Source of the DNA: Siphonodentalium dalli
Taxonomy: Eukaryota; Mollusca; Scaphopoda; Gadilida; Siphonodentaliidae
DNA: 64,000 nt
NCBI GenBank assembly: GCA_032622095.1
Contig: CP136061.1
Span: 11,613,287-11,677,286, forward strand
Direction: 5' to 3'
Position numbers and translations under genes: made by a program. Below are positions 1 through 12,800 of this stretch, in pieces. The first letter of the stretch is position 1, and every line of letters starts with the position of its first letter. The notes below the pieces were generated by a model. That model did not search any database. It worked only from the letters and a program-made list of their open reading frames with translations, and was not told the origin of the DNA.

Positions 1-31
1 AGTTATATAATTTGTTCTTCTTGCTTTCTAG

Positions 32-173
32 GTCAATGATTCTATACTGAAGGTGATAGAAGATGCCGACTCATCAATCAAGTTGATATTTTCAACCATT
101 TCCCTTGGCATGGGGTGTGACTTAAGACATGTAAAGAGAGTTGTGCATGCAGGACCACCATGTACTATTGAAG
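32..173 (+). CDS. RecQ-like helicase, penultimate exon
   Basis: The exon encodes 47 codons plus one base and carries helicase motif V (LGMGCD) and the stretch leading to motif VI. An acceptor ends at base 31 and the donor starts at 174. The reading frame matches the downstream exon after splicing. Confidence 0.8.
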
Positions 174-1412
174 GTGAATATCTTAGTTTCCTGATTAGGA
201 TACTTCTGTTATGTGTTTCTCTAGAGGTAACTTAAAGATACATAATCCCATCGAACACCCCTAAATTGCTATTTATTTGGCTTCGGGGGTATAAAATATT
301 TAATTGGAGTCGAGGAAGCCACCCATCAAAGCCCAGAGTTATCAGATTTTGAGTTGTGAAATCTGTTATTTTTCACCACCTCAAACATCTCTCGATATCA
401 AATTGTGTTGAACAAAATGTTGATGTTTTACACTTTTGGGGCAATTTTATACAATAGTTGACAGTGATTAGCGTTTATTTTTCGGCAATTAATAATTTCT
501 GATAATTGAAGTGGCATTTCAAGAAATGTCGTTGGAATCGGATGATATGGGGATCAACAAATCGGATTGTGAAACTTTAAGCAATCAAGAAGATAAGTAC
601 TGGTATACCTGAAAATTCCTATTTTTATCATGGTATTATATTGCTGGTACATCTGATGTTTCATGACCATAAATACATCTCTCACACTCTTTGAGGACAC
701 TAATACTGCTATCACCAGCTATCACATGAAATTTATCATTCATTGTGTCAAATCAATATATGTGTACCACTAGTATCTGGTGTACCACTAGTATATGGTG
801 TTAACACTTGACAATCCCCCATATTCATCTGTTTTTATCAGTCTGAAATTTTGCTTACACATATTGATACTAGTCCTAGCTTTGAATACATAAAGTCGGT
901 CAGAATTTAAATTAAAAATATTTTTTTTCTGCACAGCATACACACAAGAAGTTGGTCGAGCTGGACGAGACGGTCAACAATCAAAAGCAGTACTTTACTG
1001 TAATGCCACTGACTTAGCACAGAAAAATCTTGATGAAGACATGAAAGAATTCTGCAATCTGAAACATGGATGCAGACGTGGATTCATATCTACTTATTTT
1101 AATGCCCAACAAGAGAATTTGCAAAATTGTTGTGATTTATGTGGTGCTGAGATGTCTGACTTTGCATTTGCAGTAAAAGTGACAGCACGTCCATCAAACA
1201 GTCAAAGGGAAGATATTGTATTTCTTCTCAAAGAATATGTTGAGAAAGACCCGACTGGTGAATGTAACCAATTGCTCAGTGACAAGATTATATATATTAT
1301 TTCAGAATGCGCAGAATTCTTGACAACAAAGAACAGTTTTCTGGAAATATTCAACCTTCAAGATTCCATTGGAGAAACAGTCTTTAACCTCATTCAACAT
1401 GTTCTCTATTGA
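32..1412 (+). CDS. RecQ-like DNA helicase, C-terminal part (last two exons)
   Basis: This is the 3' end of a gene whose start lies left of the window. Exon 32-173 follows a tttctag acceptor and ends at a gtgaat donor. Exon 937-1412 follows a gcacag acceptor and ends in TGA. The exons join in phase 1 (g+ca gives Ala) into 205 residues. Superfamily 2 helicase motif V is visible (STISLGMGCD, then VKRVVH), and motif VI reads QEVGRAGRDG, containing the arginine finger. After it comes a RecQ-type zinc subdomain with FC, GCRRGF and CCDLC. RecQ helicases unwind DNA 3' to 5' in the nucleus, using ATP. The tail after the zinc module is only about 90 residues, and I see no WH or HRDC domain. The catalytic N-terminal lobe (Walker A, DEAH) is outside the window, so activity cannot be judged. 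It could be a RECQL1-like housekeeping gene or a member of a lineage-expanded RecQ-like family. Confidence 0.85.
232..580 (+). repeat. Dispersed MITE-like repeat, family R1, intronic
   Basis: The helicase intron holds a copy of a repeat also seen at 11151-11584, 11752-12029 and 14201-14777. Shared blocks are a start like ttaaaggtac, a core like gagtcgaggaacccacc, and an end like gatgatatgggga. The copies are diverged. No coding capacity is seen. Confidence 0.55.
937..1412 (+). CDS. RecQ-like helicase, terminal exon
   Basis: The exon begins after a pyrimidine-rich tract and gcacag. It encodes motif VI (QEVGRAGRDG) and the four-cysteine zinc module (FCNLKHGC, then NCCDLC), then an acidic helical tail ending in HVLY and TGA. 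An ATG at 1041 lies inside the domain and is not a true start. Confidence 0.85.
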
Positions 1413-1454
1413 TTCCTCGAATTGGAGGTAAAATCAGGCTCTAGTTGAAAAAAC

Positions 1455-1460
1455 AATAAA
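1455..1460 (+). promoter_or_regulatory. Candidate polyadenylation signal of the helicase gene
   Basis: AATAAA lies 43 bp after the helicase stop codon. The motif is common in AT-rich DNA, so position is the only support. Confidence 0.4.
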
Positions 1461-1503
1461 CCAGTACAGAACAGTCGTCTGTAATATTCACACTTCATTT
1501 GAC

Positions 1504-1612
1504 CACAAGAGCCTGGAATTTGGTCAAAAACTCTCATTTATTGACGGAACCAGCACTGTGTGCTGGTTCCGCCAATAAAAGAGGGTTTTTGACCAAATTC
1601 CAGGCTCCTGTG
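1504..1612. repeat. Near-perfect hairpin (inverted repeat)
   Basis: Arms of about 52 bp (1504-1555 and 1561-1612) flank a 5-base loop. The tip is ccagca, ctgtg, tgctgg. The arms start and end with cacaagagcctgg and its complement. It lies between the two convergent genes. It resembles a fold-back MITE, or it could form a strong stem-loop in either transcript's 3' region. Confidence 0.75.
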
Positions 1613-1739
1613 ATTTGACAGCAAAAATGTTTTACTGTTCATTTAAACACTTGCTAATGTAGCAACTTTTCTTCATTTGATATTTTTTTAATTTGAGCCG
1701 TGGATGAGTACTCTCATTTACTTTATGAACAATGTGAAA

Positions 1740-1807
1740 CAACAGGGTCATTATAATGAAAATGAGTCATGAGTCATTAACTCATTTTCATTATAAGTAC
1801 CATGTTG
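1740..1807. repeat. Short inverted repeat in the intergenic region
   Basis: The left arm ends in cattataatgaaaatgagt and the right arm begins with its complement (actcattttcattata). The outer arms are caacagggt and a diverged partner. It is the second palindrome in the 584-bp gap between the convergent genes. Confidence 0.6.
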
Positions 1808-1990
1808 TTGTACAGCACCCCTTTAAATGTTACTTTTCAGAAATACACATTTTGCCTGATGTACATCCAAACAATGTTATTTGGAATACACAGCTTACAA
1901 AATTATAATACCAAATAAATTGAAAGTTTGAAGCATATTCTTACAAGGCATCAGATATAGAATGTTTGGATTGAACAAATGTTAGTAACC

Positions 1991-1996
1991 TTTATT
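1991..1996 (-). promoter_or_regulatory. Candidate polyadenylation signal of the DUF6589 gene
   Basis: AATAAA on the minus strand lies immediately after the TAA stop at 1999-1997. If used, it would give a very short 3' UTR. Confidence 0.35.
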
Positions 1997-3820
1997 TTAC
2001 TCTCCAGGTTCTGATGCGAGGACAATTTTTTTTCGGTTAATCCATGACTCATAAGCTTTTTTATCCAATAGAGTCGATGGAAGAAGACACTTGCCAATGG
2101 AGGGAAATTCCCTCCCATACTCAACATTGAATGGTTTCACCTCTCTGAGGTCATCAAGGATTTTCCTTTCCTCTTCGAATGTTTCTACCTTTTTATGCCC
2201 TGAGCCCCTGAGCACCACACAACATGAATCATCAAAATTCTTAGAAATTTCATCCAGTCCTGCTATGGCCTTTGTTTTCTTTTTTATATTTTCTTCATGC
2301 AGATTTGATCCAACTGATTTAAAGAGCTTCTTCAGTTTCAAAACTAAATGTTCCATCTGCAGATCAGCAGGAATGCATGTGTCGATTCTTCCACGTGTAT
2401 TGACAAATAGCCCGTACATGGACTGGTGTGCTGTTTTCAAACTATAGGAAGATTGCTGGTGACACAGAAAACGCACAAGCTCCAGCGCATATTTGCTTCT
2501 AGAGTTTGATGCTTTGAAAATGCGCATCATATACTTTGATGTCCGCAGAAGACGATCACGATCTGGCGTGTGAACCACATCAATAAACTGACTAAACAGC
2601 ATGCCCAGCCCTAAAACACAATGTCCGTAGTGCTTGACATAGTCATAATATTCTCTTGACTTCCGCTTGATAATGGTTTCTTTGCGGATGATTGGTGTAC
2701 TAGAACCATCTGGAAATTTTAACATTAAAGGAGTTTCTTTAACTTCTGTAATTGCCTCTTCACAGGTGAATGTGGCATCTGTCTTTTCTCCCCACACATA
2801 GTCATCAATAAATTGCCCCATTGCATCAGTTAACCAAGCAGTTTTTTCTTTACTGGTCATATCTGGAGGTGGAATATGCTTGGAAGGATTGTCAGTAGTC
2901 AACTTCATCCCAAAAAAGTCCATGAGTGCTTCAACAAGGTATGCGTTAAAGAAAGTAACAAAAAAATCTTTATCGTGGTCATAGTTATTTTTTACATCCT
3001 CTTTCACATTTTTTCTTCCCAACTTAATGCTCTCTGCATTCATAGTTCCTTTTTCTCTACTATTGGTGTGGAAAAGATGCTTGAATATCAGAGTGAGAAA
3101 GTTCATACCCATATGCCATAACTCCGCAGTTATGGGAGAGAGATGATCAAAACGCTGATTTTCTTCAGTACACCCAGTACGCAGAGATTTGGCCCCAGAG
3201 AATCTTTCTCGAGTAAGCTGGTCCCCTCCAATCTGTGTTTTTACAACCTCTTTGTCAGCAATTGTATAAATATTATTAAGTTCTTTCTCATAGTAGTCGA
3301 GAATATCTACCACATCTGCATACTTAATCTCATCTCGTGCTAAAACATCCATTAACACGATTGTATTTCTCTTCTTTGTTTCAACAGTGTGTGGTCCTAT
3401 AATGTGAGTGGGTTGATCTGAAAAAATGTATTTGAGTTGTGGCAGGTGTATATTTGCAACTCTTGAGATTAAAACAGTGTAATCAGCTTTCATCAAACTT
3501 TCATCGATTTCAGTGGGTATAAAAGCATCTAAACTAAGATCTGTTGGCTGACATTGATTAGTTTCGGAAAGTTCACTGAAGGAAGAATTTTGAAGTATGA
3601 AAGCAGAAGCAAACCAGTTGCGCTGCTGACCATGGTGCTTCAATCGTTCATGCTTTACACCAACATTGAAATTAATGTTGTCCCCAACAATTCTAATAGG
3701 CTTGCCTTGTTGTATTCCATTTACAACATTGTCACAATAATGTTTTGCAATTTCAGTCTGGAGTTTGTTATTAATTTGGTAGGATGTTGTCACTGCAAGG
3801 GGCTGGAGTCTGTCATATAC
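1997..3820 (-). CDS. DUF6589 gene, exon 5 (terminal)
   Basis: The exon begins at VYDRLQPLAV after an acceptor reading atgttgcag on the minus strand and ends in EPGE and TAA. It encodes residues 358-964, the main body of DUF6589. The open frame runs three codons upstream of the splice site, so an ATG-initiated reading (MLQVYD) is an artefact. No frameshift or stop is seen over 1.8 kb, which argues for selection or youth. Confidence 0.85.
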   Translation of the reverse strand, partial: VYDRLQPLAVTTSYQINNKLQTEIAKHYCDNVVNGIQQGKPIRIVGDNINFNVGVKHERLKHHGQQRNWFASAFILQNSSFSELSETNQCQPTDLSLDAFIPTEIDESLMKADYTVLISRVANIHLPQLKYIFSDQPTHIIGPHTVETKKRNTIVLMDVLARDEIKYADVVDILDYYEKELNNIYTIADKEVVKTQIGGDQLTRERFSGAKSLRTGCTEENQRFDHLSPITAELWHMGMNFLTLIFKHLFHTNSREKGTMNAESIKLGRKNVKEDVKNNYDHDKDFFVTFFNAYLVEALMDFFGMKLTTDNPSKHIPPPDMTSKEKTAWLTDAMGQFIDDYVWGEKTDATFTCEEAITEVKETPLMLKFPDGSSTPIIRKETIIKRKSREYYDYVKHYGHCVLGLGMLFSQFIDVVHTPDRDRLLRTSKYMMRIFKASNSRSKYALELVRFLCHQQSSYSLKTAHQSMYGLFVNTRGRIDTCIPADLQMEHLVLKLKKLFKSVGSNLHEENIKKKTKAIAGLDEISKNFDDSCCVVLRGSGHKKVETFEEERKILDDLREVKPFNVEYGREFPSIGKCLLPSTLLDKKAYESWINRKKIVLASEPGE

Positions 3821-6800
3821 CTGCAACATATTGAATACACATTCAAATTAAAACATTCCATCCCTATGGAAAGCCGAAGGGGACATGCTAGTTGCTAAAT
3901 GCTAGTTATACTATAATCAAAATCAACGGGACATGACACAGGTATAGTTGACTTAGGTTTTTCTTCACGGGCTCCAATTTGGGATTCAATATTTTAAGGG
4001 CCAATAGATGGACCCTCCTGCATTGGGATATGACACAGGTATAGCTGTATTTGTTATGCCAATAATTGAAAGGTATGGGCCCATAAATATTTTCTAAGAA
4101 TGGCCCTTAAAATATTGCACCCCAAATTGAGAGCCTATGCAGAAAAAACTCAAGTCAGCTATACCTGTGTCATGTCTAGATGCAGGAGGGTCCATATATA
4201 CCCCACCATTCATATTATATGCCAAGAATTGAAAGGTATGGGCCCATAAATATTTTCTAACAATGGCCCTTAAAATATTGAACCCCAAATTGGAACCCGT
4301 GCAGAATAATTCTATCTCCTAGTTTGAAACACCTTGGAATAAAACCGCATCAAGTCGTGCGTCGTAACGCTGATTTTGATTGATTATAGTATAACTAGCA
4401 ACTAGCATGTCCCATTAGGCTTTCTATTCATCCCAGATCAAAACATGGACACAACATCTGCAACACATGGCAAAGTGTGTTCTCAGGGACCTTATTTCTC
4501 CCACAGCAGCCAAACAGGGCCTAATAAAAATGTTTGTATGTAACCCCTCCATGACTAGAGCTTCCTTTAATTTTTCCAAAACTGTGCCAATGCATTCTCT
4601 TAAATATACCAGTCTCACACAGGGAGCCTCGCATATATAAGAGAATACTTTGGCCTAATATATATACATTGACCTTGTAAACCAGTGCATTCTCTTATAT
4701 ATATGCAAGGCTCCTAATAGGAGACTCACATATATAAGAGAAAGAACTGGCACAGGATATTTAATGCTGCACCAGCACAGCTCCCACCATGAAAGAGTTA
4801 AAGATGTATTAAAGGTTCCAGATCACCAGTTACAAAATATAAATTATAATTTAACTGATTGATTTTTACTTTGAGTGAAAATAAAAAGTTTGAAACCAAG
4901 TACTGTTTGACATACCTGTATATTAAAACCAAAGAATGTCATTGTCTTCATGGAACAAAAATTACTGTTGTCTCTTTGAAACATCAGAATGAAATTAATG
5001 GAGGGAGATATGCAATATATAAAAAAAGGGCATCTTTCGTGTGGCACTTATTCTTCGAAACATGTTATTTTACATTATTCACTCCAAACAAAAAGTAAAA
5101 TAGATTTCATAAAAATGGCCTGGAACCCTGAAGATCTTTAACTTGCAAGATGATTCAGAATTTTGCAAGAGTTGCAATCTACACAATTAGAAATTTATAT
5201 ATGTTTCTTTTGAAGATGTAATTACTAACTGCTTTTGATTGTAGAATGTATATACCAGTACTACTTGGAAAATTAAATTTCTAGGACTTTATTCCTAAAA
5301 ATTATCCCTACACCGTAACACCCAGAGTCCCAGGCTCCTTGGAAAGAAATAAGAATGACAAACTGGATAGCGGAAGGTGGTAATTGGTGATCATTTCCAA
5401 ATCATGAATTTGGATTTTGATATATTCAAATATATTAACAAATATCTTAATGAAAACTTTTAATAGAATCAAACAAGAAGAAAACAGTAAGTCTATGAAA
5501 CATAAACATGAATAATATCATACAAAGTAAACAACACTTAACAGAAAGAAAACAATGCATATAATTAAACAAAAAAAATAAACCTTCATCATATGACAAC
5601 AGCAGATTTTACTACAAAACAGTAATGCCCTAAACAATCGACTCCTTAACCACAGCAAAATTATGGTTAAATTTTCAGGATTTAGTCGGAAATATTGCTT
5701 AAAAGCTCTCACTGAGGGCTTTCCGATGAATGGCAACAAGCCAAATTTACGACTAAAGCCTGAAAAGGTACCCATAAATCTGCTGTGGTTAAGAAGTCCA
5801 TTATTTAGGGCATTACTGTAAAGCTGAATCTAAATATAAATATGCAGCTATAAAGGGAGACTGTATGCCAATTTGAATACATTCCATGCAGTAACAATGA
5901 TCTAGTATCAATAATATATTAAAAAATAATTAATTTGAGCCGAACATGTTCTATTACAGAGCGACGTCTATCTCCATTAGTACTCACACTTAGCATATTA
6001 GTAAAGTTATTGTTAATACTTCAGGCTAAACAATGCCCCAAATACTGACAATTTAGTCTACCCCCTCCCCCCTTAATGCAGATTAGAGATTCTGCAATTG
6101 TATCAAGATTAATAGTTTTGCACTATAAAATTAATTTTAGTGCTAACTGGTGTATAACAAATTTATATAAAAACTGAACATTCCAATAATGCATGAGGTA
6201 GGCATGGCAGCACCGAGAGAATAAACAGAAACATTGGCAGTTTAAAAACGATAAATGCTTAAATAATAAACATTAAAATGCATCATACAATACTATGAGT
6301 CGAAAACACTTGTCCAGAAACGCTTTTATCAATTAATATTGATCATATATCGATATTATATGTTATTAATTGGTTGTTTCCAATTTGGCCGAGGATTGTG
6401 GTATTGGCCTGAGGCCACAGGCCGAAGGCTAATATGACAGACCAAGGCCCCATAACTCGGTCAATGTGGAAACAACCATTTAATAAGTATTTTATTAATT
6501 AGCAACATTGGCAATAATCGTTTCACAGGATGAATATATTAACATAGATATACCATTGTGTGCTTTATTAAATTAACAATTATTCCAGCAATTTTTATTC
6601 TTGTGAACTCTATACAGAACTTGCAGTGATTTCACAGTACTGTATACACCAGTCAGTAAGCCCGGGGGCCTCGTGCACATGTTTGTTCACAAAGTGGGTA
6701 CTGGGCTTACTCATGAGGACCTCCCCGTGCAAAAATTCAGTTAGCCTTCATGTGCCAACCTACCATCATATTTAATACCAATACCATACTAAACACAATA

Positions 6801-9800
6801 GGGTTGTATGATGAGTTCACAAATTAACTTAGTTCCACTAATGCTTATTAAATCAAGCTAATTCTTATAAAAACACAATAGTGATATGCAGTGAACATAC
6901 ATCACACTTCTGCATTATCAAAGGATCCTACAAAAACACCAAGTCATTACTCCATATCCTATTGGATTTAATCTGATAGGTGTGAAAAATAAGTGAGACA
7001 TCCTTTGATTTTATTGATTTCATACCACTTTGACTGACCCAACAACTAAGAATAGAATAGAATAAGATTTGTATAATTCACAACAATATTAACACAAGTG
7101 TTATAATACTATTATACATCTATTATTTAAGAAACAACTGGACAAAATAATAAAAGCACAGATAATCTTGATTATCTTCTCCCATTATACAGGATAGAAA
7201 GACATTGTATTCCCCTTCCAAATGCTGAAAAATGGGGGTGGGCTTATCTACGAGGACCACCCCATGTTTTGTTTACGGTAAAAAACCCAGACTAGGCTTA
7301 TCTTCGAGGATGGGTTTACTGACGGGTGTATGCATGCAGTACTGTAAGTTTCCACTGGGAATAATATTGATATGGATACATGACTAGTTCATCCATGTAG
7401 GCCTACATGTATATTTACTCCCAAAACAGTGACTCTCCATACTTGTATTTAAATTTGTGTCACACTATTTTGTGTGCACCCATCAGTGAGCGAATTTAAA
7501 ACTGAGCCAAAAAATTTAACAACTCATGAACTTATACCAAACAACAGGAAAAATAGAGGGCTATTTAAATGATAACATATGGATAGATAACAGGCAATCA
7601 TTCCAGGCTGATAATTCATGAATGAATATATCCATATTCACAACCATCAGGTGACACAGTGGTCAAACATTCTAAGTTAGTCTTTGACATACATACGTAT
7701 CTCATGGACGATTAAGAACTGAAACTGTTATCAGATGCAATGTGTATTTCTCACAAGCATTTGAACATCATCAAAGTTATCATGACATTACCATGATTTC
7801 TACCTCACTTGGCAATGAGTATTGGTTTTGAATTTTTTATATTGATTGACTGAATGCAAATATATAGGCCTATGTATACACATATATGCGTAATTGTCTG
7901 CTCAGTGTCAAACCTTTCGTAAAGTGCATGTGTATTAAACTCATGAACATAACCTTTATCTAGTTTTCACTGTGGTCAATTAGTTTAAACTGAGGACTCT
8001 TACTAATTTTTGCTCAGTTTTAAATTCGCGCACTGACAGGTGCACAAAAAATAGTACTGCACTGTACTGAATTTAAATACAAGTAAGGTACGCATCTTTC
8101 ATCTTAAAGATTATGAGTGACAACCACTGGATAAAAATGTTGTATGCTGATTGACTTGCATGCCCTGAAAACAAAACACTGAAAACAAAACACATGCAAT
8201 AATTCCAAGTAGAACTCAAAACTCAAAGATAACATGAAACAAAATTCAAACTTGTGAACAACTTGCATATTGTTGTATACCTTCTGATGAACATGTTCAT
8301 CTGCAAGAACTGCTGACATTACTCGTTGTAATCTTGACAACTCGTGGAATCTTGTGAACATCAGAATGCTATATATTAACCCGATTCGTGGGACCAAATC
8401 TTCCAGAAATTTTATTTTTCCAAATCTGTTAACCGGCAATGCAACGGAAAGCAAGATTTGAAGCACCAGTGGCTGTTCTGTACTGAACTCATTTAATAAA
8501 TCTTCAAACTTAAAAGTTTTTAAAGAATCGAAATCCTTGCAGTATAGATAGCTGTCGCGAGAACGAGTACATTTTCTTGTTGCTTTCTTGTCCACCTCAT
8601 ACATTATTTCATTCAAAACTGCTTGCCGTAGCGATGTGCTCTGCATTATAGTCCGTGCAATAGTTGCGGCATCTCTGTTATTGACAACACCGACCATTCG
8701 CCCTCTGTCAGCATCGGACACCTCAAGATTACTATACTTCATTTTGGCCATATTCTGAATGATGATCGCTGCATTAGATTTGGAATAAGCTTCATCTTCC
8801 TTTGGAAGTTCAATAGGAAACCAGTATGCTTCATTCCTGCAATAAAGAGTTGAGAAACTTTGTCATTTAGACATGTTACAAGTAAATTATGGGAATCTGG
8901 AAATTTTCAAAAGATTGTTAAAAACACATCTCTTCACAAAGGCATATATATCTGTTTTACGTTTTTCCCATTGCAAAATGCAATTTTTGTATTTTTATAT
9001 TATCTGAGCAACATTAGGCCATACTAAAAAAATTGCTAATTCATCCCCGCCCAATAAATATTTTATTTATACTAAATATTGCCGTTGAGTATTCGACCAA
9101 CGTGTATATAGACTAGATTGAATCACGTTGTGCATCAAAATATCAGACATGAAACTGATATCCCAAATGTTCACTCATGCTATTGATCCACTTGAGTCAA
9201 TGTCCAGTCGAAGGGAGGGGTTAATCTGTTGGAAACAAACATCCATGGTCATGATAAAAAAAATCCACACAGTAACAACAGATCTCATGTATTTTATCGT
9301 CCTAAAAATGTAATTGGCTGAAAAAAGATTGGTATGGGCGCAGTGTCTTTGATACTAACAGTATCACTGATAAATACGTGTAGCATCGATTTGTAGGAGG
9401 TGAATGCTGATCCGTTTGCAGATATGCCACACCAATTTCGAGCTAGTGCTGGTTTCCCACATATTAAAATCAGAAGTTTTGATTGACACTATTATATGAC
9501 ACCAATCACATATACGTGTAACAGATGTATAAATAATTGCCCTTTCATAATGTTGCCATTGGTGACATAATATATATGCTTAAAGTGCCATTGAACACTA
9601 ACTGACCAATATATCTGCCATTAAATTGCCTTGAATGTTCATACTGTTAAAAATCAAATAAAATCCCCCCCCCCCCCCCAACCCAACTTTTGAGAAAAAA
9701 ATGGACGAAAATGTAGCAATACATTTATTGTGGCCTATTTTATTATTAATTATTATTTAAAGATGAACAGACCTATTTGATACAAAATAGTTTTATGGTG

Positions 9801-12800
9801 TCACATCAGACAGAGCATCTTTAATTAAAATTATATATTTCATAGTCCACATTGGTATGATAGACACAAAACATGCAGTCACCCGCTTTGATGTTTCCCC
9901 CATCATATTATACACTGGGCGACACAAATACTGTACATGAACAAGAAGAGAGGAACATATTCCCCACACTGGTATTTATAGATACCAATTTTACCTTGAT
10001 TGAAAACTGACATACATCAGATCAAAAGTTTGGACAGAGACATATAACAACTTACATATCTTCAATGATCGGAATAGCAGGCTCAGTTTGCGTTTGCCTC
10101 TCTTGCTTAACTGTTGGCTCAGTAGCCAGGATAACAACTGATTCAGTCTGCGTTTGTTTAGTCTGAAATTCCACAACCTTCTTTGGAGAATCCACGGGAC
10201 TGGCTTTTATCTTTTGAAAACGTTGCTTGCACATATTACCTGGAAACATTTTAGAAAATTCATATAGTAAAGAGATAATCATAAATTTGTCACAGGCGCA
10301 TACAAATGGTGTGGTTAAACATATAAATACAATTTGAGTGAACCCAGACCATTCAACAGCTACATGTTTGACAGTCTAGAAAGGAGATAAGATTGTATGC
10401 CAATTTCAATAAACTCCTGATAATAACAACGAACTAATGTCGATAATATGTAAAAAAAAAGTAATTAATTTGAGTCAAATTTGTCTTCAATAAAATGAAA
10501 TATCTCAACAACAAGTGTTCCATTTTTGCGTTCTGTGTTATCTTCCATCTGAAACATTACTTTGTACTATTAAAACAGACTGTCAAATAAAGGAAATCTG
10601 ATTACATTATTCAATTTATTCTATGAAGCAGAGAATATAGAAAGCAGCAACATTTGAAACTCCTTTAAGTTTTAACCCTTTCTTTACTAAATACTCATTG
10701 GTGGCTAGTTCCTATAGGAAATATTCAGATAATAAGTACAACAAACGACAATAGGTCTTTTGTTGAACTTATCATCATAAGATATATGTAATGTATTTGA
10801 GAGGGTGTCACCCCCCTCTTTTAGTTTGCGGGATTCATGCCATTATCAGGTGGTACACAGGATTCATAACCCTTTATTAACTGGTACTGAGGATTCATCT
10901 GCCGAATTTAACCAGTATTCAATGCCCAACAAAATTGTTGGTACGCAGCTTTTATAGTACAAAATCATGACAAAACATTTGATTATTTTCAAACCCCAAT
11001 GACATTTTTTTTGTAATTCAGTCTAATAACTCTTGATATGTTGAAGGTACGGTATTGCATACTAATTCAGCACTTATATAAAAATCCCGATTGTGGTCAT
11101 CAACTATTGAAATGATCCTGTTATGCCTACCCTGGTGTGAAAAACATTAATTAAAGATGCATAGTCTGAATTAATTCTCCCAAAATACCGTTTGGGGGGG
11201 GTAAAAAATATTTGATTTGAGTTGAGGAACCCATCCATTAAAGCTCAGTGATAAGATATCGATTTTTGAAATTCTTGAGATATGTAATTTTTAACGGCCT
11301 GGCAAACATTTGTCAAACCGACACTCTCGGACCACATTGTGGATGAAGATGGATAACTCTAAAACCAAGTAGCTTTGTGCGTTAGATGATTGACTATCCA
11401 GCTAAATTTTGGTGAACAAAATGTTGATAAATAACATGTTGACGTTGTGGGCAATTAAATACTTTTTTTGACTGTGGTTAGCATTATTTTGGACCAATTA
11501 ATCAATTGTGATAACTGAGCGGCATTGTTGTTGGATGCGGATGATATCATATGGGGACCATTGATTTGAATTGACAACCTTTAAAGCGACTTTAAAGATA
11601 CAATCGCAGTGGGTAAATATAAACAGAGTAATTAATTATGAAAATTAGAACAACTTATTTTTAAATGTACTTGTTTGTGTAGTTATTTTTGCAGACTGCT
11701 ATAAGGATGATCATATTTCCCATAAACCCACTTTGAATGCCTTGGGTTCCTTTAAAGGTACGCAATCCGATCAGAGGGTCCTATAAAACTATTTCTTTGG
11801 CTATGGGGGTAAAAAATATTTGATTCGAGTCGAGGAACCCACCCATCAGAGCTCAGAATGATTAGATATCAATTTTTGAAATCAATTAATTTTCGGAGAT
11901 CTGTCCCAAAAGATAGCAGATCACGTGATCAAAACGGACAAATTGCGGGTATAAGATGCATAACTCTAAAATCAAGTGCTTACTATTAACAATAACCACT
12001 TGATTTTAGAGTTGATCACGTGATCTTTAACTCTGAAACTAACTAAGAAGCAATTTAAATGCATAATGGCCATGTTAGAAGTATTACAGTTCATAGTTCT
12101 GGTGTCAACTCACTCAGAAGTGTGTTTCCGATTCATTAAAGCTGTCATAATTAATTGTGGATACTTACCAGTACGGGGTGTACCACAGGATACCTCCATC
12201 TCCTTTGCACAATCTCTCCAATACGAACTCAAACGTGTTGTGGGCACTCCACCAGATCTATGTAGCCAGTTTTCCAAAAAGATATTTTCATCATCTGACC
12301 ACTTTGTCCTTGAACACTTACCCTGCAAAATAGAAATCAATACTGTGATGTGGCAAAACACATTCTAGCCCTAGTACATGTTGTAGTAATGAATGTATTT
12401 TTTGTTAGACTTCTTTCGGGATCCCAAAAAAACATACCCTGACATTTAATTATTGTTTTCAAATACCGGTAATCGCACCTCTATGATGCTTTACATTTAT
12501 CAATTCTGGAAGTCAGAAATGTAAAAATGGTACAATCTAATCATTTGCCAAAATAATATTGACGAGTCAAATATTGGGACTAAACCCTTCCATGACTGCA
12601 CCTTCCTGAATTGTTTTTGAAAAACCCTGTGCCAATGCATTCTCTTACATACTCGAGTCTCCGATAGCCTCGCATATATAAAATAATATTGTGGCGAAAT
12701 TCTGCAATTTTATAATTTCGTCGGGTGCCTGGGAACCAATTTCCTATCAAAATTGACATAATAGCATCCCTTTTCATCTTATTGAAATGGATTCGCAATT

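Larger units (their letters stand above)
10240..12168 (-). other. Intron 2 of the DUF6589 gene, repeat-bearing
   Basis: The intron contains the 10381-10490 dispersed repeat, two R1-family copies (11151-11584, 11752-12029) and a hairpin (11920-12024). The 10500-11150 stretch shows nothing recognisable. Confidence 0.7.

Noticed and set aside
3554-3898. Plus-strand ORF of 114 codons opposite exon 5, and other plus ORFs at 2091, 2876 and 3143
   Set aside because: They are shadows of the minus-strand DUF6589 coding frame.
8104-8280. Extension of exon 4 to the ORF stop
   Set aside because: A good donor (aag, gtatac) at 8280 joins in phase to the next exon, and the extra residues are low-quality intron translation.
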